In this document: one piece after another, positions 43,339 to 52,918 of the stretch
Layout of the letters: every line of letters begins with the position of its first letter
Numbering within the stretch: the first letter of the stretch is position 1
Assembly (NCBI GenBank): GCA_020832495.1
Contig: JAFIEP010000052.1
Coordinates: forward strand, 62,001-126,000
Origin: Acidimicrobiia bacterium
GTDB lineage: Bacteria > Actinomycetota > Acidimicrobiia > Acidimicrobiales > Acidimicrobilacustridaceae
Length of the DNA: 64,000 nt
Direction: 5' to 3'
The notes under the pieces: model-generated
Seen by the model: only the letters and a program-made list of their open reading frames with translations
What the model was told of the DNA's origin: nothing
Databases searched by the model: none
Program-made: the position numbers and the translations under genes

Positions 43339-45543
43339 ATGCGAACCCCCATCAGTCCTGCCCCCCGACGGGCGGGCACCGTCGTCGTCACCATGGCGTT
43401 GGCCGCCAGCGTGCTCGTCGGCCTCGGTGCCGCTCCTGCGGGCAGCGCCGACTTCGTTGTCAACAGCACCGCTGATCTCCCGCTCGACGAGGTGAACTGT
43501 CCCGGGTCGCCCTGCACGTTGCGTGGTGCCGTACAGGCAGCCAACGACGCCGGTGGCGGGCCGCACACCATCACGCTCGGGGCGGGCACCCACCTGTTGT
43601 CGCTCAGCGGTGCCAGCGAGGACGACAACGCCACCGGCGATCTGGACGTGCACGTGCCCCTCGAGATCATCGGCGCCGGCCCCGAGGCCACCGTCATCAC
43701 CGCCGACGACCTCGGCGACCGCATCTTCGACCTGCACGCCAGCCACGGCCCGGTGTCGTTCAGCATCGAGGGTGTGCAGCTCACCAGGGGGTCCCAGGGC
43801 GGCGGTGGGCGTGGCGGCGCCATCCAGTCGGCCACGGGCACGGTCAACGTGACGAACTCGACCATCTCGCACAACTCCGCCAGCGGTGACGGCGGCGCCA
43901 TCAGGGTCGGCAGCTCGTCCACCGTCACCATCGCCGGTACCACCTTTGATCGGAACTCTTCGGCCGACGACGGCGGTGTGCTCGACATGGGAAGTGGCTC
44001 GCTCGTCCAGATCGCCGGCAGCACCTTCACCGACAACTCGGCAGCGGGCGACGGCGGGATGATGGCCCTGAACAGCAGCAGTGAGGTGACGATCGCCTCG
44101 TCGGGGTTCTCGCGCAACACCGCTGGTGCGGACGGCGGCGCCATCCAGCTCAACAGCGGTGCTGTGCTGGGCATCAGCGGCAGCACGTTCTCGCACAACA
44201 CCGCTGGGGACAGCGGCGGCGCCGTGTCGCTCAACAGCGGGGCCACGATCACCATCACCGACAGCACGTTCGCCGACAACGTGGCCGGGGACGACGGCGG
44301 CGCCATGGAGACCGGTGGCGACACGACGCTCTCGGTGGGCGCCACCACCTTCGACGCCAACGACGCCGGTCGTCACGGCGGCGCCCTCGCCACCTCGGGC
44401 ACCAACGTGGTCACCGTCATTTCGAGCACCCTGTCGAACAATCGCTCGACCCGCGACGGCGGTGCGGTCAGGGCGGGTAGCGAATCCACGGTGGCCATGG
44501 CCAACACCACCGTGTCGACCAACACCGCCGACGAGCGTGGCGGCGCGGTGCTCCTCGGTTCCGGTGCGACCCTCGAGGCACTCCACGCCACCGTCGTCGA
44601 CAACGAGACGAAGGACACCACCAGCGCCGGGGGCATCGACGGCGCCTCGTTGGCGCTCACCAACTCGATCGTGGCGAACAACACCGGGGGCGACTGCGTG
44701 GGAGCGGTGGTCGAGGCGAACGGGGTGAACCTCGACGGCGACGGCAGCTGTGAGCTCGGCGCCGGGCACTTCAACGCCACCGATCCGGTGCTCGGACCGC
44801 TGGCCGCCAACGGCGGGTCCACCCGCACCCATCTGCCGCTCGCCGGCAGCCCCGCCATCGACAGCGCCGACAACGACCCCTGCCTGGCCACCGACCAGCG
44901 AGGTGTGGCCCGACCCCAGATCGGCGTCGCCGGCGGCGAGGCGGTCTGCGACGTCGGTGCCGTCGAGCGCACCCCGTGTGGCACCGTGCCCTTCTCCGAC
45001 GTGCCCCTCGGTCACCCCTTCTGCCCGGAGATCACCTGGATGGCCGAGGAAGACATCACCCGGGGCTATGCCGACGGCACCTTCCGGCCCACTGCCGATG
45101 TCACCCGCCAGGCCATGGTGGCCTTCCTCTACCGCCTCGACGGGGAGTCGCTGGGTGCTGATCCCACCTGCACCGAGGCGGCCTTCCCCGACGTGCCGGC
45201 CGACCACAGCTTCTGCGGCCACATCACCTGGGCCCGCGACACCGGCATCGTCTCGGGCTACGGGGACGGCACCTTCCGTCCCGGCGTGCCGGTGTCCCGG
45301 CAGGCGTTGGCTGCCTTCCTCTACCGCAGCGCCGGCTCACCCCAGGGTGCCGACCCGGTGTGCACCAGTGCCGAGTTCACCGACGTCCCGCTCAGCCATC
45401 CGTTCTGCGCCGAGATCGGCTGGTTGGTGGCCGCTGGGTTGGCCAACGGGTTCGCCGACGGTACGTTCCGTGGCGGCAACCCCATCAGCCGCCAGGCCAT
45501 GTCGGCGTTCGTCTTCCGCTTCTCGCTCATCGCTGCGGCCTGA
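43339..45543 (+). CDS. Secreted beta-helix protein with three C-terminal SLH repeats
   Basis: A 734-residue exported protein. The signal peptide covers ~12-37 (VVVTMALAASVLVGLGAAPAG). A CSLREAV-like opening (PCTLRGAVQAANDAGGG) starts a right-handed parallel beta-helix (~40-540) built of ~23-residue coils with repeated SGDGGAI, ADDGGVL and SGGAVSLNSGA turns. It ends in the choice-of-anchor-like segment DQRGVARPQIGVAG and VCDVGAVE. Three SLH repeats (~548-734) each contain paired Cys (GHPFCPEITW; DHSFCGHITW; SHPFCAEIGW). It is a likely S-layer-associated surface protein. ATG at 43339 has AGGAG 5 nt upstream. It shares architecture with the giant protein at 19438-22869, but the SLH repeats are at the opposite end. 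Confidence 0.85.
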   Translation: MRTPISPAPRRAGTVVVTMALAASVLVGLGAAPAGSADFVVNSTADLPLDEVNCPGSPCTLRGAVQAANDAGGGPHTITLGAGTHLLSLSGASEDDNATGDLDVHVPLEIIGAGPEATVITADDLGDRIFDLHASHGPVSFSIEGVQLTRGSQGGGGRGGAIQSATGTVNVTNSTISHNSASGDGGAIRVGSSSTVTIAGTTFDRNSSADDGGVLDMGSGSLVQIAGSTFTDNSAAGDGGMMALNSSSEVTIASSGFSRNTAGADGGAIQLNSGAVLGISGSTFSHNTAGDSGGAVSLNSGATITITDSTFADNVAGDDGGAMETGGDTTLSVGATTFDANDAGRHGGALATSGTNVVTVISSTLSNNRSTRDGGAVRAGSESTVAMANTTVSTNTADERGGAVLLGSGATLEALHATVVDNETKDTTSAGGIDGASLALTNSIVANNTGGDCVGAVVEANGVNLDGDGSCELGAGHFNATDPVLGPLAANGGSTRTHLPLAGSPAIDSADNDPCLATDQRGVARPQIGVAGGEAVCDVGAVERTPCGTVPFSDVPLGHPFCPEITWMAEEDITRGYADGTFRPTADVTRQAMVAFLYRLDGESLGADPTCTEAAFPDVPADHSFCGHITWARDTGIVSGYGDGTFRPGVPVSRQALAAFLYRSAGSPQGADPVCTSAEFTDVPLSHPFCAEIGWLVAAGLANGFADGTFRGGNPISRQAMSAFVFRFSLIAAA

Positions 45544-45562
45544 CGACGGGGCGGCACCGTCG
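45544..45562. terminator. Possible bidirectional terminator hairpin
   Basis: CGACGG (45544-45549) pairs with CCGTCG (45557-45562) around a seven-base loop, directly between the convergent stops at 45543 and 45571. There is no T-tract. Confidence 0.35.
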
Positions 45563-45570
45563 GCGGCGCC

Positions 45571-48500
45571 TCAGGGCAGCGGCGGCACGTCGATACCCAA
45601 GGCCGCCGCCTGCCGTCCTTCGGCTCGCAGCGCCGCAGCCCGAGCCTGCTCCACTCCCAGGCGCTCGAGCACGTCCGCCAGGCGGAGTTGGTCGAGGGCG
45701 GCGAAGGGGCGTGCCCCGATCCGCTCGTGGGTGGCCAGGGACTCCTCGTACTGGCGGCGTGCGCTGTCCAGATCGCCCGCCAGCGCGGCCAATCCGGCGG
45801 TGAAGCGCTCCACTGCTCCCCAGCACACGGCCCCGTAGCCGAACACCACCAAGTGGCCGGCCCGCATCGTCAACAGTGGCCGGACGATGGTGGCCACCTC
45901 GAGGTGTGCGGTGAGCACCGCGGCGTCGGCAGCCAACGCCATGGTGGCCGTCCACATGAAATCGCAAGGCACGGCGTCGAGGCCTCGTTCCGCCGTGGCG
46001 TCGAGCAGGTGTCGTGCGCCGGGGGTGTCGCCGCTGCGAGCGCGCAGCGCGGCGCGCGCCGCCACCGCCACGGGCCGATCCCGGTTGATCTCGTCCGCCT
46101 CGATGAGTTCGGCCAACCCCTCGGTGCGGCCCTGCAACGTTCGGATGGCACTGAGCTGCCCGACGTGGATGGGTGTGTACGAAGGGTCGGCCCCCATGAG
46201 CGTGAGGGCATCAGCGGCGTGCCGTTCGGCGGCCTCCAACTCGCCGCGGAGGATGGCGAGCATCGCCCGGCGCTGTGCACCGAGGGCCAACTGGGCAGGC
46301 AACTGGGACATGCCGGCCAGTCGGTCGGCGTCGGTCATGGCACCCACCGCGCCGGGCAGATCACCCAGCTCGAGCAGGGCGTTGGCGCGCAGGTTGTGGG
46401 CGGTGAGCTGGCTCTGGTGATCCCCGTGAGCCTCGGCAGTTGCCACCAGCGCCTCGGCGTCGGCCAGGCGACGTCCCGCCGGGCGTTCGAGCGGTGCCCG
46501 CTCCCAGTCGAAGATCTGCGCCAACGCCAGGGCGGGGACCACGTCGTGGACTTCGGCCAGCCGTCGGCCCTCGTCCACCGATGCCCGGGCGGCCGCCGGT
46601 GTCTCCTCCGCTGCGTGCCATCCGCGGGCAACCAGCAACCTGGCCTGCAGGGCAGCGATGTCGGGTCCGGTGTCGGAGGCGAGCGCATCCAACGCCGCGT
46701 TGTGGTGTACCACGAGGTCGGCGTCGGGACGCTGGTCGCCCAGCAGGAGCACGGCGTCGGCGGCCAGACGGGCATCGCCCGCAGCGGCGGTCGCCTCCAC
46801 CGCACGACCGATGGCGCCATAGGCGGCACCGTTTCCTGCGAGACGCAACGCCGTGGCTCGCCCGACCAGCAGTCGTCCCAGCTCCACCGGATCGGTGTCG
46901 TCGTCGACCAGGTCGAGGGCGAGATCGAACCGCCAGGCCGACTCCTCGAAGCGGTTGTCGGCCAGTGCGCGGCGAGCTGCGGATGCAGCGTGCCGCACGG
47001 CGCGGGTGCGAGCGGCCCGTTCGCCCGAGGCGCCGAGATGGGATGCCACCACCACCGCCGTGCTGTCGCTGCCCTCGGCCAGGTCGGCTTCGAGGATCTC
47101 TCCCACCTGTCGGTGCAGCCGCGCCCGCTGCGCCGGACCCAGCCCGTCGTAGACGATGTCGCGCGCCAACCCGTGGACGAAGGCACACGTACCCGGGCTC
47201 GCCCCTTCCCGCAGCAGCCCGGCGACGCACGCTTCGTCGACGCCCGCTTCGGCCCCGTCGCCTTCGATCGAGGTCACCACTGCCACCGGTACGTCGCCAC
47301 CGACCACTGCGGCCACCGCCACTGCGGCGGTGCCGTGGCGACCGAGCATCACCACCCGACGCGCAATGACCGTGCGCACCGTGGCGGTGGTGTCCCACCC
47401 GGCGACAGCACCGACGGGTCCTGCTGCCTCTCGTTCGAGGCGTTCGCTCACCACCGCGCCGACGAAGAGCGGGTTCCCGCCGGTGTGCTCGTGCAACGCC
47501 GTGTCGTCGCAGGTTGTGCCTCCCGGGCCGATCGAGCGTGCGAGCTCGCCCACCTCGGCCACCGACAAGCCCTCGAGGTGGACTGTGCAGGCGACGTCGC
47601 GGTCGCCGAACGGCGAGGCAGAGGGCGCGCCCCACGGTCGTCGCTCGGTGGCGATGATCGACAGGTCGTCGTGCCGGTGGGCCAGCATCGACACCAGGTG
47701 TGTGGTGCCCTCGTCCGCCCAGTGGAGGTCGTCGAGGATCAGCGTGAGTCCACCGCTCGTCGCCACGTGTCGGGCGAGTTCCGCCACTGCCGCCACTGCT
47801 CGCCGCCTGGCAGTGGCGTCGTCGACGGCCATCGGTGCCGGCGCTCCGGCGGCCGACGCCAGGTCCGGTACCAGCCGCCCCAGGTCAGGCATCTCCACCA
47901 AGAGATCGGCTCCTGCCGGCCCGAGCCTGGTCACGGCGTCGTTGAGCATCTCGACGAAGGGCTCGAACAACCACAAGGGTCGTTCGTGGCAGCGTCCGAA
48001 CCAGACGTGGTCACCGCTCAGCGCGCGTTCCCACCCGGCTTCGGCGACCAGCCGGGTCTTGCCGATGCCCGGTTCGCCGGTGACCACCGCCACGCCGCTG
48101 CGGTGCAGGCTGAGCTCGCTGAGGGCGTGGTGGCGGCCGACCAGCGGTCGTCCACGTTCGGCGGCCAGGGCGGCGGGAAACGAGGGGAGTGCGGCGTCGG
48201 CCTCGTGCTCGCCGCCTGGCGCCTCCTCGGTCGATTGGGTGCGCTCGATCGGCGACCGCACCAGGGTCGCGACGGTCCCCTCTGATCGCCTCGGTCGACA
48301 TCGCCCGAGCAAGGCAGGGAAACGGCTGGCCGTCGGGTGCGCCACCGCCAACGCCTCGAGCTCGGGGCGACAGGTGTCGTGGCGGCCGAGCCGCAGGTCC
48401 GCATCGATCCGGTCGGCAAGCACGTCGAGGCGTTCACGCTCGATGCGGCGCAGGTCGGATTGCACACACTCCTCATAGGTGACCTCGGCCAGCACAGGGC

Positions 48501-48897
48501 CTCGGAACAGGCGCAGGGCTTCGCTCAGCCGAACGGATGCGGTGTGCGGGTCGCCGCTGGTCGATGCGGCGCGGCCTGCAGCGACGAGGTGCTCGAAGCT
48601 GCCGAGGTCGCTCTCGTCGGGACGCAGCACGAGGGCGTAGGCGCTGCCGTGACGCTGCACTCGTGTGGGGTCGCCGAGCGCTCGGCGGAGGCGTGAGACG
48701 TAGGTCTGCACCGCGGCGCTGGGTCGGGCCGGCAGCGCATCGGGCCAGAGCGCCTCGATGAGCTCGTCGACCGAGACCGAGCCCGGCGAGCGCACGGCCA
48801 GCAGGCAGCACAGGAGCAGCACCTTGCGGTGCCGCAGCTCGACGCGTGCGCCGTCGTCGTCGAGCACCTCGACGGGACCGAGCAACCGGACGTTCAC
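45571..48897 (-). CDS. AfsR/SARP-type regulator with BTAD and AAA ATPase domains
   Basis: A 1108-residue regulator. The N-terminal OmpR-like winged helix (VRLLGPVEVLDDDGARVEL ... QTYVSRLRRALGD) is followed by a bacterial transcriptional activation domain (~95-200) and an AAA/STAND ATPase (Walker A VVTGEPGIGKTRL, Walker B LTLILDDLHWAD). TPR-like helical repeats fill ~600-1100. Such proteins integrate signals and activate neighbouring or secondary-metabolism genes. I chose GTG at 48897; a TACAGT box lies 13 nt upstream, and the frame is open to 48939. It is divergent from phnD across 168 bp, so it could also act on the phosphonate uptake genes (inference). Confidence 0.88.
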   Translation of the reverse strand: MNVRLLGPVEVLDDDGARVELRHRKVLLLCCLLAVRSPGSVSVDELIEALWPDALPARPSAAVQTYVSRLRRALGDPTRVQRHGSAYALVLRPDESDLGSFEHLVAAGRAASTSGDPHTASVRLSEALRLFRGPVLAEVTYEECVQSDLRRIERERLDVLADRIDADLRLGRHDTCRPELEALAVAHPTASRFPALLGRCRPRRSEGTVATLVRSPIERTQSTEEAPGGEHEADAALPSFPAALAAERGRPLVGRHHALSELSLHRSGVAVVTGEPGIGKTRLVAEAGWERALSGDHVWFGRCHERPLWLFEPFVEMLNDAVTRLGPAGADLLVEMPDLGRLVPDLASAAGAPAPMAVDDATARRRAVAAVAELARHVATSGGLTLILDDLHWADEGTTHLVSMLAHRHDDLSIIATERRPWGAPSASPFGDRDVACTVHLEGLSVAEVGELARSIGPGGTTCDDTALHEHTGGNPLFVGAVVSERLEREAAGPVGAVAGWDTTATVRTVIARRVVMLGRHGTAAVAVAAVVGGDVPVAVVTSIEGDGAEAGVDEACVAGLLREGASPGTCAFVHGLARDIVYDGLGPAQRARLHRQVGEILEADLAEGSDSTAVVVASHLGASGERAARTRAVRHAASAARRALADNRFEESAWRFDLALDLVDDDTDPVELGRLLVGRATALRLAGNGAAYGAIGRAVEATAAAGDARLAADAVLLLGDQRPDADLVVHHNAALDALASDTGPDIAALQARLLVARGWHAAEETPAAARASVDEGRRLAEVHDVVPALALAQIFDWERAPLERPAGRRLADAEALVATAEAHGDHQSQLTAHNLRANALLELGDLPGAVGAMTDADRLAGMSQLPAQLALGAQRRAMLAILRGELEAAERHAADALTLMGADPSYTPIHVGQLSAIRTLQGRTEGLAELIEADEINRDRPVAVAARAALRARSGDTPGARHLLDATAERGLDAVPCDFMWTATMALAADAAVLTAHLEVATIVRPLLTMRAGHLVVFGYGAVCWGAVERFTAGLAALAGDLDSARRQYEESLATHERIGARPFAALDQLRLADVLERLGVEQARAAALRAEGRQAAALGIDVPPLP

Positions 48898-49065
48898 CGA
48901 ACGAACTGTACGACCCCCGTGTCGTGGAGGGTGGTCCACGCCGCGGTCCTGTCGCCGGTCGAGGCTTCACCGACTGCACTGCCAGTTCTCATCCATCGGT
49001 CACCTGCCATTCACCCTGGTTCCGTACGGTCGCCGTGTTCGACATCCCGTGACAGGAGGCGTTGC

Positions 49066-50127
49066 ATGACCAGGTCCCGCAGATCCCCGTTCCTCGCGTT
49101 GTTGGCTGTGCTGGGGGTGTTCTCCCTCGCTGCCGCCGCGTGCTCGGACGACGACGGCGACACCAGCACCGATGGCGAGACGACGACCACCACCGCCGCT
49201 GGCGATGACGGCGGTGACGATGGCGGCGACGAGGCCGAGGGCGCGGCAGCGTCGACCGACGGGGATCGCAGCGACTGGCCCGACACACTCGTCCTGGCCG
49301 CAGTGCCTGCCGAGCAGGACGCCCAGCTGCAGGAGAGCTACCGCGTGACGCGAGAGATCCTCGAGGACGAGCTCGGCATCGAGGTCGAGTTCTTCCAGGC
49401 GGCCGACTACGCCGGCGTGGTCGAGGCCCTGATCGCCAGCCGGGTCGACCTGGCTCAGTTCGGTCCGTTCTCCTACGTCATTGCCGTGGCCAACGGCGCC
49501 GATGCCGCACCGGTGGGCGTCATGGTCGAGGAAGAGGGTGGCGAACCCGGCTACCAGTCGTACCTGGTGGCCCGCTCGGACAACGACGACATCAACGAAC
49601 TGGCCGACGTCGAAGGTCAGCGGGTGTGCTTCGTGGATCCGAGCTCCACCTCCGGCTACCTCTACCCGATCGCCGGCCTGCTGGCCATCGACATCGACCC
49701 CGAGAGCGACGTCGATCCGATCTTCGCCGGGGGCCACGATGCCTCCGCCATCTCGGTGGTGAACGGTGACTGTGATGCCGGCTATGCCTTCGACTCGATG
49801 GTCGAAGTGCTGCTCCCCAGCCGCGGCGAGATCGAAGAGGGCGACCTGAAGGTGGTGTGGGAGTCGGAGGTCATCGCCGGGTCTCCGATGACCATGCGCA
49901 ACGACCTCCCCGAGAGCCTGAAGGACGCCATCGCTGACATCTTCGAGAACAAGATCAACGTCGACTGGGCCTTCGACAACGGCTACTGCGAGAGCAACGA
50001 CCCCGCCGAGTGCTCCTTCTCCGACGAGGCCATCTGGGGCTACGTTCCTCGGGACGACTCGTTCTACGACGGGGTCCGCGTGGTCTGCCGCGAGACCGGC
50101 GCACCGCAGTGCGACGGGATCAGCTGA
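49066..50127 (+). CDS. phnD: Phosphonate ABC transporter substrate-binding lipoprotein
   Basis: A 353-residue solute receptor anchored by a lipobox (FSLAAAAC, residue ~23). An unusually long acidic/Thr-rich linker (ETTTTTAAGDDGGDDGGDEA) precedes the PhnD fold. Family features include TLVLAAVPAEQD, the phosphonate-binding loop PSSTSGYLYPIAGLL and the segment IASRVDLAQFGPFSYVIA. It captures phosphonates outside the membrane for PhnC/PhnE. ATG at 49066 has a perfect AGGAGG 6 nt upstream. The frame is open to 48829, but this is antisense to the AfsR-like gene. Its stop overlaps phnC by one base (TGATG). Confidence 0.93.
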   Translation: MTRSRRSPFLALLAVLGVFSLAAAACSDDDGDTSTDGETTTTTAAGDDGGDDGGDEAEGAAASTDGDRSDWPDTLVLAAVPAEQDAQLQESYRVTREILEDELGIEVEFFQAADYAGVVEALIASRVDLAQFGPFSYVIAVANGADAAPVGVMVEEEGGEPGYQSYLVARSDNDDINELADVEGQRVCFVDPSSTSGYLYPIAGLLAIDIDPESDVDPIFAGGHDASAISVVNGDCDAGYAFDSMVEVLLPSRGEIEEGDLKVVWESEVIAGSPMTMRNDLPESLKDAIADIFENKINVDWAFDNGYCESNDPAECSFSDEAIWGYVPRDDSFYDGVRVVCRETGAPQCDGIS

Positions 50128-51014
50128 TGGCAGCCACCCCGTTCCGCCGGTCCGGACCCTTCGATGGGGCCGGGCCGGCCGGACCGGGTCCCGGTGCGTC
50201 CCCCGAGGCTCCGGTCGTCTCGCTGCGCGACGTGCGCAAGGAGTTCGACGGCGGTGACGTGGTGGCGCTCGACGAGCTCACCCTCGACGTCAGCCCCGGT
50301 GAGCTGACCGTCATCATCGGCCTGTCCGGATCGGGAAAGTCGACCCTGCTGCGCCACCTGAACGGCCTCACCGCTCCCACGTCGGGCTCGGTGGAGGTGC
50401 TCGGCGTCGACGTGGTGGCGGCACGCCGTCGGGAGCTCCGCCAACTCCGCCGCGACGTCGGGTTCATCTTCCAGCAGTTCAACATCGTCGGCAGGTTGTC
50501 GTGCATGGAGAACGTGCTCTCCGGTGCCCTCGGCCGCCTGCGAGGTCCCCGCTACGGCGTTGTCAGCTATTCGAAGGCGCTGCGACGCGAGGCGCTCGAG
50601 CTCCTCGATCGTGTCGGGCTCGTCGACCAAGCCTTCCAGCGCACCGACACGCTGTCGGGTGGTCAACAGCAGCGGGTGGCCATCGCCCGCACCCTCATGC
50701 AGCACCCGAAGCTGGTCCTGGCCGACGAGCCGGTGGCCTCGCTCGACCCGGAGATCTCCGGTCAGGTGATGGACGTGCTGTTCCGGGTGTGCTCGGAGGA
50801 AAACCTGTCGGTGCTGTGCAGCCTCCACCAGGTGGACCTGGCGCTCGGCTGGGCCACCCGGCTGGTGGGTCTGCGCGACGGGAAGCTGGTGCTCGACAAG
50901 CCGGCCGAGGGTCTCACCACCGAGGACGCCATGGCGGTCTACAAGCGTCTCGATCCAGCGGGCGAGAAGGCGGCGGAGTACCGCGAACTGGTGGTGAGCG
51001 GACCTTCCGCATGA
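50127..51014 (+). CDS. phnC: Phosphonate ABC transporter ATP-binding protein
   Basis: A 295-residue ATPase of the phosphonate importer. Motifs: Walker A IIGLSGSGKSTLLRHLNGL, Q-loop FIFQQFNIVGRLSCMENVL (PhnC-like), signature TLSGGQQQRVAIARTL, Walker B LVLADEPVASLDPE and H-switch CSLHQVDLAL. The ~40-residue N-terminal extension (Gly/Pro-rich) precedes the usual VSLRDVRKEFDGGDVV. ATG at 50127 overlaps the phnD stop; its own stop overlaps phnE as ATGA. Confidence 0.95.
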   Translation: MAATPFRRSGPFDGAGPAGPGPGASPEAPVVSLRDVRKEFDGGDVVALDELTLDVSPGELTVIIGLSGSGKSTLLRHLNGLTAPTSGSVEVLGVDVVAARRRELRQLRRDVGFIFQQFNIVGRLSCMENVLSGALGRLRGPRYGVVSYSKALRREALELLDRVGLVDQAFQRTDTLSGGQQQRVAIARTLMQHPKLVLADEPVASLDPEISGQVMDVLFRVCSEENLSVLCSLHQVDLALGWATRLVGLRDGKLVLDKPAEGLTTEDAMAVYKRLDPAGEKAAEYRELVVSGPSA

Positions 51015-52918
51015 CTGCGACCCGCGTCGAGCCCGAGTCTGCCACCGCCGAGCGGACGACGATCCTCGATCGCCTGCCGCTTCGCCCGCCGTGGCCGTGG
51101 CGCAAGAAGCTGCTCGCCGGCATCGGGATCACCACCGTTGCCGCCTTCCTGTGGGGCTCACGGCGGGTCGGCTTGTCACCCGCTGCGCTGGCCGAGGGCT
51201 ACGGCGACTTCATGCGCCTCCTCGAGCGCATGCTGCCGCCGGAGTTCCGCAACCCCGACGAGATCGTCTCGCTGGCCATCCAGACCTTCTACATCGCCTT
51301 CATCGGCACGGCCATCGCCGTGGCGCTGTCGCTGCCGCTGGCATTCATGGCGGCCCGCAACACCACACCCAACCGTGTGGCCTACTCGCTGTCGCGGGGC
51401 TTCATCGTGGCCATGCGGGCGATCCCCGATCTCATCTTCGCCCTCATCTTCGTGCGGGCCATCGGCATCGGCGTGACCGCCGGTATCTTGGCCATCGCCC
51501 TCAACGCCATCGGCATGATCGGCAAGCTCTTCGCCGACGCCATCGAGCAGATCGACGAAGGACCACGCGAAGCGGTGCTGGCCGCCGGGGGCACCCGCCG
51601 CCAGGCCATCATCACCGGGGTCCTGCCCCAGGTGTTGCCCTCCTTCATCGGCACCACGCTCTACCGGTTGGACATCAACTTCCGGACCTCCACCATCTTG
51701 GGTTACGTGGGCGCCGGTGGCATCGGCTCGCTCCTTCAGCTGTACCTGGGCAGCCTCCAGTACAAGCGGGCGCTCGGGGTGACGCTCGTGATCGTCGTGC
51801 TGGTGCTGGTCATCGAGTTCGTCTCGGCCTGGATCCGCCGCAGCATCCTGGGCAGCGACGACTTCGAGGCGAAGCGCCTCAGCCGCCGGGCACACGCAGC
51901 GCTCCGGCGAGGTCGCGCCAGTGCTGGGAACGGTTCTGCGAGCGGCGTTCACGTCTCGTCGTCGAACGGGACCGGGCCGGCCGGCGTCGAAGTGGTCGCT
52001 CGGGACGGCGCGCCGATCGCCAGCGTGGTCGACAGTCGGGCGGCATCGGTGCTGGCCGACGTGGGCGGTGGTGGTGTGGACGGCGGCGCGTCGCCCAGCT
52101 CGCTCGGTGGTCTGTCCGCCGTTCCGTTGGCCGAACGACCCCTGAAGCCACCCTGGACGACCCAGCGCGTCCGCATGGCCGCCTTCGGCTGGGGCAGCCT
52201 CGCGCTGTTGGTCCTCAGCCTCGTGTCGACGCAGGTGAGCCCGTGGGCGCTGCTCACCTCCGTCGGTGACATCGCCAGCGTCGCCGTTCAGCTCGTGCCC
52301 ACCAACATGGACTGGTACGACTCGTTCATCCTCGAGGGCATCGTCGAGACCATCGCCATTGCGGTGGTGGCCACCTGTTTGGGTCTGGCGGTGGCCTTCC
52401 CGCTCGCCTACCTGGCGGCGCGCAACGTGGCGCCCGCCAGGTGGGTGTTCTACGCCGCCCGGTCGGTGGTGGTGATGGTGCGAGCTGTCCCCGAACTCAT
52501 CGTCGCCGTGCTGTTCGTGGCCGCCGTGGGCCTCGGGCCGTTCCCCGGCGCCATGGCGCTGGCCATCGGCACCGTCGGGTTCGCCACCAAACTGCTGGCC
52601 GATGCCATCGAGGAGGTGCGGCCCGGCCCCCGCGAAGGCGTGTGGTCGGTGGGTGCCACCCGCATGCAGGAGGCGGCCACCAGCGTGACGCCGCAGGCCA
52701 TGCCCTCGTTCGTGGGTACCAGCCTCTACGTGTTCGACATCAACATCCGAGCCGCCACCATCCTTGGACTGGTGGGCGCCGGCGGCATCGGCTTCTACCT
52801 GATCCAGGCCACCCGCACCCTCGACTGGGAGCGGGTGGGCGGCATCCTCATCATCGTCTTCGTCCTGGTCTACGCCATCGAGCGGTTGGCCGGCTGGGTC
52901 CGAAAGCAGCTCATCTGA
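51011..52918 (+). CDS. phnE: Fused double phosphonate permease (PhnE-PhnE)
   Basis: A 635-residue inner-membrane permease holding two complete PhnE domains in one chain. The first (~55-300) contains the EAA loop EQIDEGPREAVLAAGGTRRQ and GYVGAGGIGSLLQLYL. The second (~375-635) contains EEVRPGPREGVWSVGATRMQ and GLVGAGGIGFYLIQATR. A ~65-residue Ser/Gly-rich linker joins them (around VSSSNGTGPAGVEVVARDG). Ordinary PhnE is ~260-280 residues and acts as a homodimer or a PhnE1/E2 pair; here the pair is covalently joined. ATGA overlap with phnC. A strong hairpin 61 bp downstream ends the operon. Confidence 0.93.
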   Translation: MTATRVEPESATAERTTILDRLPLRPPWPWRKKLLAGIGITTVAAFLWGSRRVGLSPAALAEGYGDFMRLLERMLPPEFRNPDEIVSLAIQTFYIAFIGTAIAVALSLPLAFMAARNTTPNRVAYSLSRGFIVAMRAIPDLIFALIFVRAIGIGVTAGILAIALNAIGMIGKLFADAIEQIDEGPREAVLAAGGTRRQAIITGVLPQVLPSFIGTTLYRLDINFRTSTILGYVGAGGIGSLLQLYLGSLQYKRALGVTLVIVVLVLVIEFVSAWIRRSILGSDDFEAKRLSRRAHAALRRGRASAGNGSASGVHVSSSNGTGPAGVEVVARDGAPIASVVDSRAASVLADVGGGGVDGGASPSSLGGLSAVPLAERPLKPPWTTQRVRMAAFGWGSLALLVLSLVSTQVSPWALLTSVGDIASVAVQLVPTNMDWYDSFILEGIVETIAIAVVATCLGLAVAFPLAYLAARNVAPARWVFYAARSVVVMVRAVPELIVAVLFVAAVGLGPFPGAMALAIGTVGFATKLLADAIEEVRPGPREGVWSVGATRMQEAATSVTPQAMPSFVGTSLYVFDINIRAATILGLVGAGGIGFYLIQATRTLDWERVGGILIIVFVLVYAIERLAGWVRKQLI

